The notes beneath the pieces were generated by a model. That model had not been told where the DNA came from. It made no database searches and saw only the letters and a list, made by a program, of their open reading frames with translations. A stretch of 64,000 bases of DNA from Nitrospirillum amazonense (lineage in GTDB: Bacteria > Pseudomonadota > Alphaproteobacteria > Azospirillales > Azospirillaceae). Positions 38,350-46,911 of this stretch are shown in pieces. Every line of letters starts with the position of its first letter. Positions within the stretch are counted from its first letter, which is position 1. The translations under genes were made by a program, and so were the position numbers. Where the stretch lies: NCBI RefSeq assembly GCF_007828035.1, contig NZ_VITV01000001.1, forward strand, positions 806,001 to 870,000. The letters are read 5' to 3'.

Positions 38350-39372
38350 CTAATACACCAGCTCGTCGTCACCCTTGCCGGAGGCGATGACGATTTCGCC
38401 GCGGGCGGCCATGTCCTTGGCCAGCTGCACCATGTACATCTGTGCCTCGTCCACATCGCGCAGGCGCACCGGGCCCATGGCGGCCATGTCCTCGCGCATG
38501 ATCTTGGCGGCGCGCTCGGACATGTTGGTGAAGAACAGGTCCTTCAGGGTTTCCGAGGCGCCCTTCAGCGCGGTCGCCAGCTTGGCCTTGTCGACGGAGC
38601 GCAGCAGCGACTGCACGCCGGACGGGTCCAGCTTGCCCAGATCCTCGAAGGTGAACATCAGGGCCCGGATGCGCTCCGCACTGTCGCGGTTGCGCTCCTC
38701 CAGTGCTGCGATGAAGCGGCTTTCCGTGCTGCGGTCCAGGCTGTTGAAAATTTCCGCCATCATCTCATGCGCGTCGCGGCGGTTGGTGCGCGCCAGGTTG
38801 GACATGAACTCGGTGCGCAGCGTGCGCTCGATGTCGTCCACCACTTCCTTCTGCACCGATTCCATGCGCAGCATGCGCATGATGACTTCCATGGCGAAGC
38901 TTTCGGGCAGCAGCTGCAGCACGCGGCCGGCATGGTCGGCCTTGATCTTGGTCAGGATGACGGCGACGGTCTGCGGGTATTCGTTCTTCAGGTAGTTGGC
39001 CAGCACCTGCTCGTTCACGTTGGCCAGCTTGTCCCACATGGTACGACCCGCGGGACCGCGGATCTCTTCCATGATGGTGTCGACCTTCTCCTTAGGCAGA
39101 ACCTTCATCAGCAGGCGTTCGGTGCTGTCGAAGGTACCGACCAGGGAGCCGGTGGAACTGATCTGCTCCGCGAACTCGACGAACAGGCGCTCCACGATGT
39201 TGGAACTGACCGAGCCCAGGTTGGCCATGGTCTGGGACAGTTCCTTGATCTCGTCTTCCGCCATCAGGGCGAACAGGCGGCTGGCATGCTCCTCGCCCAG
39301 CGCCAGCATCAGCACGGCGGCCTTTTCCGGCCCCGTCAGACCCCGGTAATCTTCACGTACCCGGATCGCCAT
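38350..39372 (-). CDS. fliG: Flagellar motor switch protein FliG
   Basis: Rotor protein of the flagellar C-ring that takes torque from MotA; 340 residues, normal length. Visible parts are [20 protein letters not shown] (N-terminal domain), the [10 protein letters not shown]-type middle motif as [14 protein letters not shown], and the C-terminal torque helix with [20 protein letters not shown] and DVDEAQ. The EHPQ motif, which binds FliM, reads EYPQ here. It is a lone flagellar gene in this window. A -24/-12 promoter candidate stands 56-71 bases upstream of the ATG. Confidence 0.97.
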   Translation of the reverse strand: MAIRVREDYRGLTGPEKAAVLMLALGEEHASRLFALMAEDEIKELSQTMANLGSVSSNIVERLFVEFAEQISSTGSLVGTFDSTERLLMKVLPKEKVDTIMEEIRGPAGRTMWDKLANVNEQVLANYLKNEYPQTVAVILTKIKADHAGRVLQLLPESFAMEVIMRMLRMESVQKEVVDDIERTLRTEFMSNLARTNRRDAHEMMAEIFNSLDRSTESRFIAALEERNRDSAERIRALMFTFEDLGKLDPSGVQSLLRSVDKAKLATALKGASETLKDLFFTNMSERAAKIMREDMAAMGPVRLRDVDEAQMYMVQLAKDMAARGEIVIASGKGDDELVY

Positions 39373-39427
39373 GTATCGTCGTCTCCTGTCCGGCGGATGA
39401 TGCTGCCGGATTGTTCCGTAAGGGCCG

Positions 39428-39443
39428 GGCTTTAGTCATGCCA
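39428..39443 (-). promoter_or_regulatory. Candidate sigma-54 promoter of fliG
   Basis: On the minus strand TGGCATGACTAAAGCC has the GG and GC doublets exactly ten bases apart and a good -24 element (TGGCATG). The -12 element is AAGC, not TTGC. Transcription would begin near 39417, leaving a 45-base leader. Sigma-54 control of flagellar class II genes is usual in alphaproteobacteria. Confidence 0.45.
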
Positions 39444-39593
39444 CGGTCCCTGAACCACTAGGGAAAGTACACCCGGCCCCGGCGGCAGGATAGAATTTTT
39501 GTCGCAAGCGGGTCCGGCCGGGACTCCCCCGTATAAGGGGTGTGGAACCGGGGCCTTCCAGGGCCGTTTCCACGGCAATTCGGGAGTAGGACG

Positions 39594-40109
39594 ATGACCA
39601 AGCGGTACGTGCAGATATGGGCGGTGATGGCTTTGGCCTTGGCGGGTTGCCAGTCCGCTCCGCCGGACGCGGCCACCAAGAACGGCCCCGCCGGGGGAGC
39701 CGTAGCCCGGGCGAATGAGGCGCCCGGCGCTCAGCCCATGGCGGCGCAGCCGGCCTGCTTCTTCACCCGTGACATCGATGGCTGGAACAGCATCGACCCC
39801 TACACGGTGCGTATCCGCGTGGGCGTCAACAAGCGTTATGACTTGAAGCTGTTCATGCCGCAGCCCGACCTGTCCACCCGTCTGCAGTTGGCCATCGTGA
39901 CCAAACCCGGCGGGTCGGATTGGGTCTGCTCCCCCATGGATATCGAGATCATCGGCGAGCCCCTGCACCTGCGCGTGCCGGTGCGGGAGATCATCGCCGT
40001 GCCGCCGGACCCGAAGGGCAAGGGCGGGGACCATGACAGGGATGGGGATGGTGCGGCGAAGGATGCGGCGCCCCAGGATGCTCCGAAGCCAGGAGCGACC
40101 GGCGCCTGA
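39594..40109 (+). CDS. DUF6491-like lipoprotein
   Basis: 171 residues. A lipoprotein signal (MTKRYVQIWAVMALALAGCQ, lipobox LAGC, acylated Cys19) is followed by an Ala-rich spacer. The conserved core has CFFTRDIDGWNSIDPYTVRI, VGVNKRYDLKL and SDWVCSPMDIEIIGE. The tail is rich in Asp/Lys/Pro. The core pattern is that recalled for DUF6491; function unknown. The ATG has GGGAGTAGG upstream. The 221 bases between it and divergent fliG include a GTGGAA/TTCCAC imperfect hairpin (39540-39573). Confidence 0.75.
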   Translation: MTKRYVQIWAVMALALAGCQSAPPDAATKNGPAGGAVARANEAPGAQPMAAQPACFFTRDIDGWNSIDPYTVRIRVGVNKRYDLKLFMPQPDLSTRLQLAIVTKPGGSDWVCSPMDIEIIGEPLHLRVPVREIIAVPPDPKGKGGDHDRDGDGAAKDAAPQDAPKPGATGA

Positions 40110-40162
40110 GGCCGAAGACAGCGGGGCACGGGCATAAGGCCCGGCCCCACGATCCCTGACGT

Positions 40163-40525
40163 TTACTCTTCGCTGTCGCTGTCGGCGGCCGAACCCGGTG
40201 CGGCGCGGCGGCGCGGGGGGAAGCGGTCGCCCCCGGCGGGGCCGCCATGGCTGCGTGGCGGCGCCTCGGCCCGCTGGGCGGCGGCGCCGTCGATGGAACC
40301 AGTCCAGCCGGACGACCGCGGACGCGCGCTGCGCTCCTCGGCGGCGGCGATGGTGCCTTCCAGTTCGCGGATACGCTCCTTCAGGGGGGCGATCATCGGG
40401 CTGCTGCGATTGCGGGCCAGATATTGTTCCAGGTCGCCCTTCAGGCGCTGCAACTGATTGCGCAAGGTCGCCAGGTCCGTTTTCGGCTTGGCGGAGCGGA
40501 AAACCCGTTCCTCGTGTCTGGTCAC
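40163..40525 (-). CDS. Small coiled-coil protein of unknown function
   Basis: 120 residues. The first 65 form a strongly charged heptad-like helix (LATLRNQLQRLKGDLEQYL and APLKERIRELEGTIAAAEE). The rest is Arg/Pro/Ser-rich, probably disordered, ending DSDSEE. No family is recognised. The GTG start has GGAGG seven bases upstream, and a candidate promoter with a palindrome lies before it, so the gene seems real. It is convergent with the DUF6491 gene and downstream of the histidine kinase on the same strand. Confidence 0.6.
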   Translation of the reverse strand: MTRHEERVFRSAKPKTDLATLRNQLQRLKGDLEQYLARNRSSPMIAPLKERIRELEGTIAAAEERSARPRSSGWTGSIDGAAAQRAEAPPRSHGGPAGGDRFPPRRRAAPGSAADSDSEE

Positions 40526-40578
40526 ACCCGTCCTCCATTCGCGCCGGCGTCAACTGTCGGCGGCTGGTCTGCCCCCCA

Positions 40579-40608
40579 GATATAGCAGCGACGGGCGTTT
40601 CATGAAAC
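40579..40608 (-). promoter_or_regulatory. Candidate promoter with GTTTCATGAAAC palindrome
   Basis: A perfect 12-base palindrome, GTTTCATGAAAC, spans 40597-40608. On the minus strand TTTCAT within it stands 17 bases before TATATC (40584-40579). This could be a -35/-10 pair for the coiled-coil gene starting at 40525. The palindrome would overlap the -35 as an operator. Confidence 0.35.
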
Positions 40609-40674
40609 CCGGCGCGATGGGGGAGGGGTGACGCCGTTCTTATCGGGGTAGTCCTGCTTCCGGGGCGGCGTACG

Positions 40675-42993
40675 CTACCGGGCGCCCAGACAGCGGGATA
40701 TCGCCTGCCGCAGCTGGGTGCTGTCCAGGGGTTTGGGCACGATGGCGAAGCCCAGGCTCTCCGCCTCCGCCACGCGGTCGCCATAGCCGCTGACCAGCAG
40801 GACGGGCAGGCCGGGGTGCAGGTGGCGCACGGCCTGGGCCAGTTCCAGGCCGTTGCGCCCCCCGGGCAGCACAATGTCACTCACCATCAGCGAGATGTCC
40901 GGCCGGTCGGCCAGCAGCGACTGGGCGGCGTCGGCCGTCGTGGCCGCCAGCACGCGGAAGCCCAATGCCTCCACCATGTCCCGCATGACCTTGGCCACCG
41001 TCGGATTGTCCTCCACCAACAGGATCTGACGTCCGTTGCCGGCGACCTCTGGAACGCCGTTGGCCGCAACGCCTTTGGCCGGGACGGTGCCGGTACCCGT
41101 GGCGGTGGCGGCGTCCTCTTCGGCCCGGGGAAGGTAGAGGGTGATGGTGGTGCCGGCCGCGGCGCTGTTCGGGACGGCCGCGTTCAGGCTGTCGGCCAGC
41201 GCCGCGCCGCCGGACTGGCGGGCCAGGCCGTGCACCTGAGCCAGCCCCAGGCCCGTGGACTTGCCGTCCCGCTTGGTGGTGAAGAAGGGGTCGAAGACCC
41301 GGTCCAGGATGTCCGGCGGAATGCCCGACCCCGTGTCGCAGACCGTCAGGCGTACGAAGTCGCCCATCAGGCCGCCGGTACGGTCGCTTTCGTGGCTGGC
41401 GGGATCGATGTGGACATTGGCGGCCGCCAGGCGCAGCACGCCGCCCCGGGGCATGGCGTCGCGGGCGTTGACCGCCATGTTCAGCAGCGCCAGGTCGAAC
41501 TCCGTCCTGTCCACGCGCAGGGGCCACAGGCTGGGCGGCAGCGCCGTTTCCAGGCGGATGTCGCCGCGCAGCGCCGGGCGCAGCAGATCGGCGATGTCGC
41601 CGGCCATGTCCGACAGCCGCACCAGATCCAGGTGCAGGCGGGGCCGGCGGCTGAAGGTGCGCAGATTGTGGGTCAGCCGCTCCCCCCAGGCGATCGCCTG
41701 CAGCATGGCGTCCAACACCTCGCGCTGGGGTTCGGTGTGCGGGCGGCGGCACAGCACCTCCGCCCCGCTGCGCACGGTCATCAGCAGGTTGGCGAAGTCG
41801 TGGATGATGCCTCCCGTGATCTGGTCCAGCGCCTGCAGCCGCTGGGTGCGCAGCAGCGCGCCCTCCGCCTGCTCCCGTCGGGTCTCCGCCGCGCGCAGGG
41901 CCTGGGCCGCCAGCCTTTCCCGCCGGGCGCGGCGCATGGCCAGCAGCGTGGTGGCGCACAGCGCACCCATGACCGGCAGGGCCAGCAGCGCCAGCCATCC
42001 CAGGCGCCGGTGCCATTGGCGGTCCAGCTGGGCCCGGTCCACGCCCACCATCACTGTCAGCGGCGCGTTGGCGATAAGTCGGCAGGCCGTCAGCCGCTGT
42101 TGCCCCTCACTCGCGGCGCCGGCATCCGGCGGACTGGCGTCCCGGGAACCGGCATCCGGGGCGCCCTCGGCGCCAGCGGCGGGCCCAGTGGCGGGCCCAG
42201 CGGCGGGCCAGCCGGCGCGCCAGGCCGCGTGAAGGCCGGGACAGATGGGATCGACCTGCGCCCCGTCCATCGCGACTGGGCGGCCCGCCATGATCATGCC
42301 CTCGCGGTTGACCAGCAGGACGGTCGTCGCCGGGTCGTCTTGCGTCACCCGCCGGTAGAAATCGTCGAAATAGGCCAGCGACATGGAAACGGCGGCGATG
42401 CCGGCCAGGCTGCCGTCGGGGTGGCTTAGGCGGCGGGCCAGGCTGAAGACGCGCTGATCGCCCGATGTTCCGCTGGTGGCTGCCAGGCTGTCGGACGGGG
42501 GAATCAGCATCTCCGTCTGGCCGGCGCGCAACTGACCGTAGGCGGGGCTGTCGGTGATGTCGGGCCTGCCGGCGGCGGCGGTGTGGCGGCTGACGGCCAG
42601 GGGGCGGCCCTGTGCATCCCACAGCCACAGCGCCTGGATTTGGGGAATGCCGGCCACCATGCCGGCCAGGGCGGCACCCACCTGATTCGCGTCCCGGGGG
42701 CGGGCGAGGACGAGATGGGCGGGGTCGAGGTCGCGCACCCGGTCCAGGATCAGCCGGTCGCTCTCGATCACCTTTTGGGCGTGTTCGTCCACCGCGGCGG
42801 CGATGCGCTCCACCCGGTCGCCGGCTTGTGCGACGATGTCCCTGCGGCTTTCCAACCCCGCCGCGGCCAGCAGGGCCAGGGGGATCAGCACGGCGGCCAG
42901 CATCTGCAGGCGCAGGGCCGCGATGGTGGAGGGCGCCCGCGGCAGCTCCGCCTCCGCCACCCGCGGCGCCCCGATGTCGGAATTGACCGTCAC
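40675..42993 (-). CDS. Hybrid histidine kinase with C-terminal receiver
   Basis: Inner-membrane sensor kinase, 772 residues, GTG start. It has TM1 (about 27-47), a Cache-like periplasmic sensor (about 48-335), interrupted by an Ala/Gly/Pro-rich low-complexity insert (about 262-300), and TM2 (about 336-357). The kinase core follows: phospho-acceptor His in GGIIHDFANLLMTV, N box NMAVNARDAMPRGG, G1 DTGSGIP, F box DPFFTTK and G2 GKSTGLGL. The receiver (about 655-770) has LLVEDNPTV, Asp in MVSDIVLPGG and Lys in VPKPLD. The class resembles soluble-receiver hybrid kinases that pass phosphate onward. No partner regulator is adjacent. Confidence 0.93.
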   Translation of the reverse strand: MTVNSDIGAPRVAEAELPRAPSTIAALRLQMLAAVLIPLALLAAAGLESRRDIVAQAGDRVERIAAAVDEHAQKVIESDRLILDRVRDLDPAHLVLARPRDANQVGAALAGMVAGIPQIQALWLWDAQGRPLAVSRHTAAAGRPDITDSPAYGQLRAGQTEMLIPPSDSLAATSGTSGDQRVFSLARRLSHPDGSLAGIAAVSMSLAYFDDFYRRVTQDDPATTVLLVNREGMIMAGRPVAMDGAQVDPICPGLHAAWRAGWPAAGPATGPAAGAEGAPDAGSRDASPPDAGAASEGQQRLTACRLIANAPLTVMVGVDRAQLDRQWHRRLGWLALLALPVMGALCATTLLAMRRARRERLAAQALRAAETRREQAEGALLRTQRLQALDQITGGIIHDFANLLMTVRSGAEVLCRRPHTEPQREVLDAMLQAIAWGERLTHNLRTFSRRPRLHLDLVRLSDMAGDIADLLRPALRGDIRLETALPPSLWPLRVDRTEFDLALLNMAVNARDAMPRGGVLRLAAANVHIDPASHESDRTGGLMGDFVRLTVCDTGSGIPPDILDRVFDPFFTTKRDGKSTGLGLAQVHGLARQSGGAALADSLNAAVPNSAAAGTTITLYLPRAEEDAATATGTGTVPAKGVAANGVPEVAGNGRQILLVEDNPTVAKVMRDMVEALGFRVLAATTADAAQSLLADRPDISLMVSDIVLPGGRNGLELAQAVRHLHPGLPVLLVSGYGDRVAEAESLGFAIVPKPLDSTQLRQAISRCLGAR

Positions 42994-43089
42994 GACCGCC
43001 CTTGCGTCCCTCAGTCCACGCCAGGCCCGATCATATGGTCCGGTTTACGCAATCTCCAATGGCGTTGCAGCCTATCCTTTTAGTTGAAC

Positions 43090-43821
43090 TCAGGGTAGGC
43101 CGACAGGCTCGGTGGGAAAGGCCAGTTCGTGCCGCGCCCGCCACTCCGGCTTCACATAGTTGATGATGATGGTGCGGCGGATGCCCTGGAAGGGGCGTCG
43201 GGCGAAGCCGTGCCAGGTGTCGCTGCCGGGAATGAACACCAACCCGGTGTTGAAGCGGCCCGACGCCCGGCCGGCATGGCCGCCCTCGGGCCCGTCCATG
43301 ATGTCGGTGCCGAGGTTTTCCGCGTCCGGCCCGGTGCTGAGGTAGACCAGCATGGTGAACAGCTTGGCGCCGATGTCGGTATGCGGCTCCAGCCAGAACC
43401 CCTCGCGGTCCAGGCAATATTCGATGCGCAGCGATGATCCGCCGAGATCCACGCCGAACTGGCGCGCCAGGGTGGCCACCGTCTCAGGCGCCTGGAAGGC
43501 GGCCGCCACGGCGCCGCACACCGGATATAGCAGCTGGTTGTCGGTCGACAGGAAGGTGCGGGTGGAGTTGTGCGTCTCCCGCCGGCCCCGGGTATCGTCG
43601 ATCTCCGGCGCCGCGAAGGGCAGGGTGGCCAGCGCCTCCGCCACGGCGGACGGGAAGACGCTGTTGAGATACCAGTGGCGGTATGGACGATCGTCCCGGT
43701 CCGCCGCGTCCAGGCAGGCGCGCACATGGCGGCCGGTGGCGGCATCGAAGGCCTGCGGGTCGAAGGCAGGCGTGTCGGCGCGAGGATGCGGGGCGCCAAG
43801 GTGGGGTGCTGGAAAGCTCAT
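43090..43821 (-). CDS. 2-oxoglutarate/Fe(II) oxygenase, first of pair
   Basis: 243 residues, cytoplasmic. Jelly-roll dioxygenase with the iron ligands HxD in EPHTDIGAKL and the distal His in DTWHGFARRPFQG. The 2OG-binding Arg is in GIRRTIIINYV. It starts with a 30-residue Pro/Ala/His-rich leader. The ATG at 43821 overlaps the stop of the upstream oxygenase by one base (TGATG), so the two are coupled. The substrate is unknown; similar proteins act on amino-acid residues or on sugars. Confidence 0.87.
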   Translation of the reverse strand: MSFPAPHLGAPHPRADTPAFDPQAFDAATGRHVRACLDAADRDDRPYRHWYLNSVFPSAVAEALATLPFAAPEIDDTRGRRETHNSTRTFLSTDNQLLYPVCGAVAAAFQAPETVATLARQFGVDLGGSSLRIEYCLDREGFWLEPHTDIGAKLFTMLVYLSTGPDAENLGTDIMDGPEGGHAGRASGRFNTGLVFIPGSDTWHGFARRPFQGIRRTIIINYVKPEWRARHELAFPTEPVGLP

Positions 43822-44537
43822 CACATCTCCCCCTTGCCGGAGAAGGCGCTGCCCAGGCGCTTCAGGCCGGCGGTGACGCCGTGGCGCAGGGTCTCGCGCC
43901 GGGCGGTGCCGGCATCCACCATCCAATTCAACATGATGTAGCGTCTCACGCCGTCGTGCGGCTTGTGGCCGTGGAAGGAATTGTCGGTGCGACGGAACGC
44001 CACCAGCGTGCCGTCCAAGGGCAGCACCTCGGCCAGCATGTCCTCCATATCGTCGGCGCTGCGCAGCAGGCGCAGGCGGCCGCCCGGCGCCGTCCAGGTG
44101 TCGTTCAGGTACAGCAGCGCCGTCAGGCGCTTGGTGACGCTGTCGGTGTGGATGCGCCCGTCCTTGGGCACGCAGCGGCTGCGCACCGTCACCATCAGGG
44201 CATCGGGGTCCAGGTCCAGGCCGAAGGTCTCGGCGAAGGCCTGCGTCGTCTCCGGCGCTGTCAAGGCGGCCAGCAGGCGGGTGAAGCCGTCCAGGTCGCC
44301 CCGCTCCAGCTCCGCGCGCGATGGGGCCGGCACCAGGCCGCCATGGGGGCTGTCGGGAAAGTCATGGCGGGCGGTGACGGCCACGACGGGAGCGATGAAG
44401 CCGGTCATCACCAGGTGGGGAAACGGCTCCATGGCCGGGCGCAGGGCGCGCAGACCATCCAGGTTCAGGACACCGTCCGTCCGATTGGCCGGCGGCACTG
44501 GGGCCACGGACGGGGCGGGGGAGGAAAGGGCGGGCAT
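43821..44537 (-). CDS. 2-oxoglutarate/Fe(II) oxygenase, second of pair
   Basis: 238 residues. Iron ligands are HTD in DGRIHTDSVTKRL and His in DNSFHGHKPHDG. The 2OG Arg is in VRRYIMLNWM. Spacing of ligands and the TALLYLN strand match the prolyl-4-hydroxylase-like superfamily. It is only distantly alike to its neighbour, so the pair is not a recent duplication. An FNR/FixK-type box lies 82 bases upstream of its start. Confidence 0.87.
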   Translation of the reverse strand: MPALSSPAPSVAPVPPANRTDGVLNLDGLRALRPAMEPFPHLVMTGFIAPVVAVTARHDFPDSPHGGLVPAPSRAELERGDLDGFTRLLAALTAPETTQAFAETFGLDLDPDALMVTVRSRCVPKDGRIHTDSVTKRLTALLYLNDTWTAPGGRLRLLRSADDMEDMLAEVLPLDGTLVAFRRTDNSFHGHKPHDGVRRYIMLNWMVDAGTARRETLRHGVTAGLKRLGSAFSGKGEM

Positions 44538-44618
44538 GGATTGGAAACCTTGAGAGGAGCCAGCCGGGACGGACCCCCTGGCGATGCCCCCTTTTCCACC
44601 TGTCCCGCCGGCGGGGCG

Positions 44619-44632
44619 TTGATCCAGGTCAA
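44619..44632. promoter_or_regulatory. FNR/FixK-type binding site
   Basis: TTGATCCAGGTCAA matches TTGA-N6-TCAA completely and the FNR consensus TTGAT-N4-ATCAA with one mismatch. It lies between divergent genes, 82 bases before the oxygenase pair and 124 bases before the chemoreceptor. Low-oxygen control of one or both is suggested. Confidence 0.6.
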
Positions 44633-44756
44633 GGCCATATCCCTCCGCATATGTCGCCCACGTTAACGGAATCCACCAGACTCATCATGGAGAATGCCGG
44701 CAGCGAGGGGACGCCCCGTACGGGGTTCGCCCTTTGCGATTTCGGGAGTGGTGGCG

Positions 44757-46448
44757 ATGCGTTGGATTTCCGATCTGGCCTTGACCCGCAAGATGGCCAT
44801 ACCGCTGGGCATGCTGTTGATCGTGGTCTGCGGCCTCATTCTCTATGCCGGGGCGGCGATGACCACGCTGAACCGCCAGGCGGACCAGTTGGTCGACGTG
44901 CTGGCCCTGCGCCGGCAGACGGTGATGCAGCTGGCCAACGCCATGAATGAGGGCACGATCGCCGAGAAGAACCTGCTGCTGGAGCGCAACGCCGAGGCCC
45001 GCGCCGGCTTCGACAAGCAGCGGCACGACTACTTCGCCCAGGCCGTGGACCTCGCCAACCTGCGCTTGGCCCAGGTGGACACCGCCGCCGACCGCCAGCT
45101 GACGGAGGATATGGTCAAGGCGGTGAAGCGCCGGGCCGAGGTGTCGGACATCGTGGCGCCCATGGGCCTGCGCCAGGAACTGGACCAGGCTTACGACTTC
45201 TCGGCCAAGGAAGGCCGTACCGCCCGCAAGGCCGCCGCCGCCGCCATCGCCCTGCAGGTCAAGATGACGGATGGCGAGCTGGTGGCCGGCAAGGCGGCGG
45301 CGGCGGAACAGGGCCGCCGTGCCGTCATGCTGCTGGTTGTGGCCAGCGCCATCGGCCTGGGTGCTGCCGTCACCGTGCTGTGGCTGATCGTGCAGCGCCT
45401 GGTGGCGCGTCCGCTGGTGCGCATGGCGCACACCATGGAACGCCTGGCCGGCGGCGACCAGGACATCATCGTGGAGGGCACGGACCGCAAGGACGAGGTG
45501 GGCTCGCTGGCCCGCTCGCTGGAGGTGTTCAAACAGAACGCCCAGCGGGCGGAGATGCTGGCCCTGGAACAGATGGCGGCGCAGGAACAGCGCATGCGCC
45601 GCACCCAGGTGGTGGAGCGGCTGATCATGGACTTCGACCATGCCGTCGCCGTCGTGCTGGACAATGTCTCGACCTCCGCCGACCGTCTGCACGGCGCCGC
45701 CGGCACCATGAACAGCATGGCCAACGAGACGCGGGAGCAGGCGACCGTGTCGTCCGCCGCGGCGGAGCAGACCTCGGCCAATGTGCAGACCGTGGCGGCG
45801 GCGACGGAGGAGATGACCAGCTCCATCGCCGAGATCGGGCGGCAGGTGGTGCGCTCGTCCCAGGTGGCGTCGCGCGCCGTGGATGACGCCCGCATCACCA
45901 ACCAGACCATGCAGGGCTTGGCCGAGGCTGCCACCCGCATCGGCGCCGTGGTGCAGATGATCCAGGACATCGCCGGGCAGACCAACCTGCTGGCGCTGAA
46001 CGCCACCATCGAGGCGGCCCGGGCGGGTGAGGCCGGCAAGGGCTTCGCCGTCGTGGCGGGCGAGGTGAAGAGCCTGGCCAACCAGACCGCCAAGGCCACG
46101 GAGGAGATTTCCGGCCAGATCGCCGCCATCCAGACGGCCACGGGCGGGGCGGTGGACGCCATCCAGGCCATCGCCGCCACCATCGGCGACATTTCGGAAA
46201 TCACCACCACCATCGCCTCGGCCGTGGAACAGCAGAACGCCACCACCACCGAGATCAGCCGTAGCGTCGCCCAGGCGGCGGTGGGCACGCAGGAGGTGAC
46301 CAGCAGCGTGGTGCATGTCACCCGTGCCGCCGGCCAGGCGGGCGCTGCGGCCGGCGAGGTGCTGTCCGCCGCCGGCTCCCTCTCCGGCCAAGCCGCCACC
46401 CTGAAGCGCGAGATCGAGGCCTTCCTCACCGGCATCCGCGCGGCGTGA
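44757..46448 (+). CDS. Methyl-accepting chemotaxis protein
   Basis: 563 residues. It has TM1 (about 12-34), a periplasmic four-helix-bundle sensor (about 35-185, rich in Ala/Asp/Gln), TM2 (about 187-212) and a HAMP domain starting [19 protein letters not shown]. The signalling domain has the conserved hairpin tip [20 protein letters not shown] followed by [18 protein letters not shown]. No C-terminal CheR-docking pentapeptide is seen (ends GIRAA). The ATG at 44757 has GGGAG upstream. It senses a small ligand or a metabolic state; not identifiable. Confidence 0.95.
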   Translation: MRWISDLALTRKMAIPLGMLLIVVCGLILYAGAAMTTLNRQADQLVDVLALRRQTVMQLANAMNEGTIAEKNLLLERNAEARAGFDKQRHDYFAQAVDLANLRLAQVDTAADRQLTEDMVKAVKRRAEVSDIVAPMGLRQELDQAYDFSAKEGRTARKAAAAAIALQVKMTDGELVAGKAAAAEQGRRAVMLLVVASAIGLGAAVTVLWLIVQRLVARPLVRMAHTMERLAGGDQDIIVEGTDRKDEVGSLARSLEVFKQNAQRAEMLALEQMAAQEQRMRRTQVVERLIMDFDHAVAVVLDNVSTSADRLHGAAGTMNSMANETREQATVSSAAAEQTSANVQTVAAATEEMTSSIAEIGRQVVRSSQVASRAVDDARITNQTMQGLAEAATRIGAVVQMIQDIAGQTNLLALNATIEAARAGEAGKGFAVVAGEVKSLANQTAKATEEISGQIAAIQTATGGAVDAIQAIAATIGDISEITTTIASAVEQQNATTTEISRSVAQAAVGTQEVTSSVVHVTRAAGQAGAAAGEVLSAAGSLSGQAATLKREIEAFLTGIRAA

Positions 46449-46565
46449 CGTTCAATCGGGCCTGAAGCGGGGCAGGACTGTCGATGGGTGGTTCCATCCC
46501 GCCCGTCTGGCCCGCCCATTTGGCCTGTCCGTTTCGGTGGAGAGTCCGGATTCAAGCGGCAAGGG

Positions 46566-46583
46566 GTGTCCGCATCCGGACAC
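46566..46583 (+). promoter_or_regulatory. Inverted repeat, likely activator site of the sigma-54 promoter
   Basis: A perfect 7-bp inverted repeat, GTGTCCG-CATC-CGGACAC, is centred 97 bases before the predicted transcription start. Similar half-sites (GTCCGGATTC at 46545 and ACGGACGC at 46593) flank it. This is the usual position for a bacterial enhancer-binding protein site. The region 46449-46752 holds no gene other than these signals. Confidence 0.5.
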
Positions 46584-46645
46584 TGTTCGCAAACGGACGC
46601 GGGGAATTCACGTTCAATCCATTGATAAATAAACGAGTCTGGATC

Positions 46646-46661
46646 TGGCATACCCTTTGCC
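46646..46661 (+). promoter_or_regulatory. Sigma-54 (-24/-12) promoter of the ABC transporter operon
   Basis: TGGCATACCCTTTGCC carries GG (46647-46648) and GC (46659-46660) exactly ten bases apart, with both elements close to the consensus TGGCAC-N5-TTGC. Transcription should start near 46672, giving an 80-base leader before the 52-codon ORF. Confidence 0.75.
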
Positions 46662-46752
46662 ATTGGAAGCCCGCAGCGTCCGCCTTGTGATGGGATGCTG
46701 GCGGGGTGGCCCTTCCCGGCCCGCCCTGTCCGACTGAAAAGGAAGTGGGGTT

Positions 46753-46911
46753 ATGATGGTCCGGAACGACATCCTGATGGATATGCAAGAGGTCGCTGAC
46801 ACCCGGTCGCTGATCGAGCGGGTCGAGGATGCGCTGCTGTCGGTCAATCCGGACCTGTGGCTGGTGAGCGCCCTGCTGGTGGTGGCCATCCGCTGCCTGG
46901 GGGCGCTGTGA
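46753..46911 (+). CDS. 52-residue small membrane protein coupled to the ABC transporter operon
   Basis: A short ORF usually missed by gene callers. It begins MMVRNDILMDMQEVADTRSL, with a charged amphipathic N-terminal part (residues 1-33). It ends with a hydrophobic segment (about 34-52, DLWLVSALLVVAIRCLGAL), a likely C-terminal membrane helix with one Cys. AAGGAAG lies 8-14 bases before the double ATG. The stop overlaps the next start (TGATG), so the adaptor gene is translated from it. No family is recognised. It could be a small transporter subunit, a regulatory leader peptide, or (less likely, as no maturation enzyme is near) an exported peptide. Confidence 0.65.
   Translation: MMVRNDILMDMQEVADTRSLIERVEDALLSVNPDLWLVSALLVVAIRCLGAL

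Noticed and set aside
44685-46391. Minus-strand frame of 568 codons opposite the chemoreceptor gene
   Set aside because: His/Gly-rich shadow without motifs; the plus strand encodes a standard chemoreceptor.
46753-46911. The 52-codon ORF as a modified-peptide (RiPP) precursor
   Set aside because: No radical SAM, cyclase, protease or other maturation gene is nearby, and the hydrophobic C-terminal helix looks like a membrane anchor; kept only as a remote possibility.
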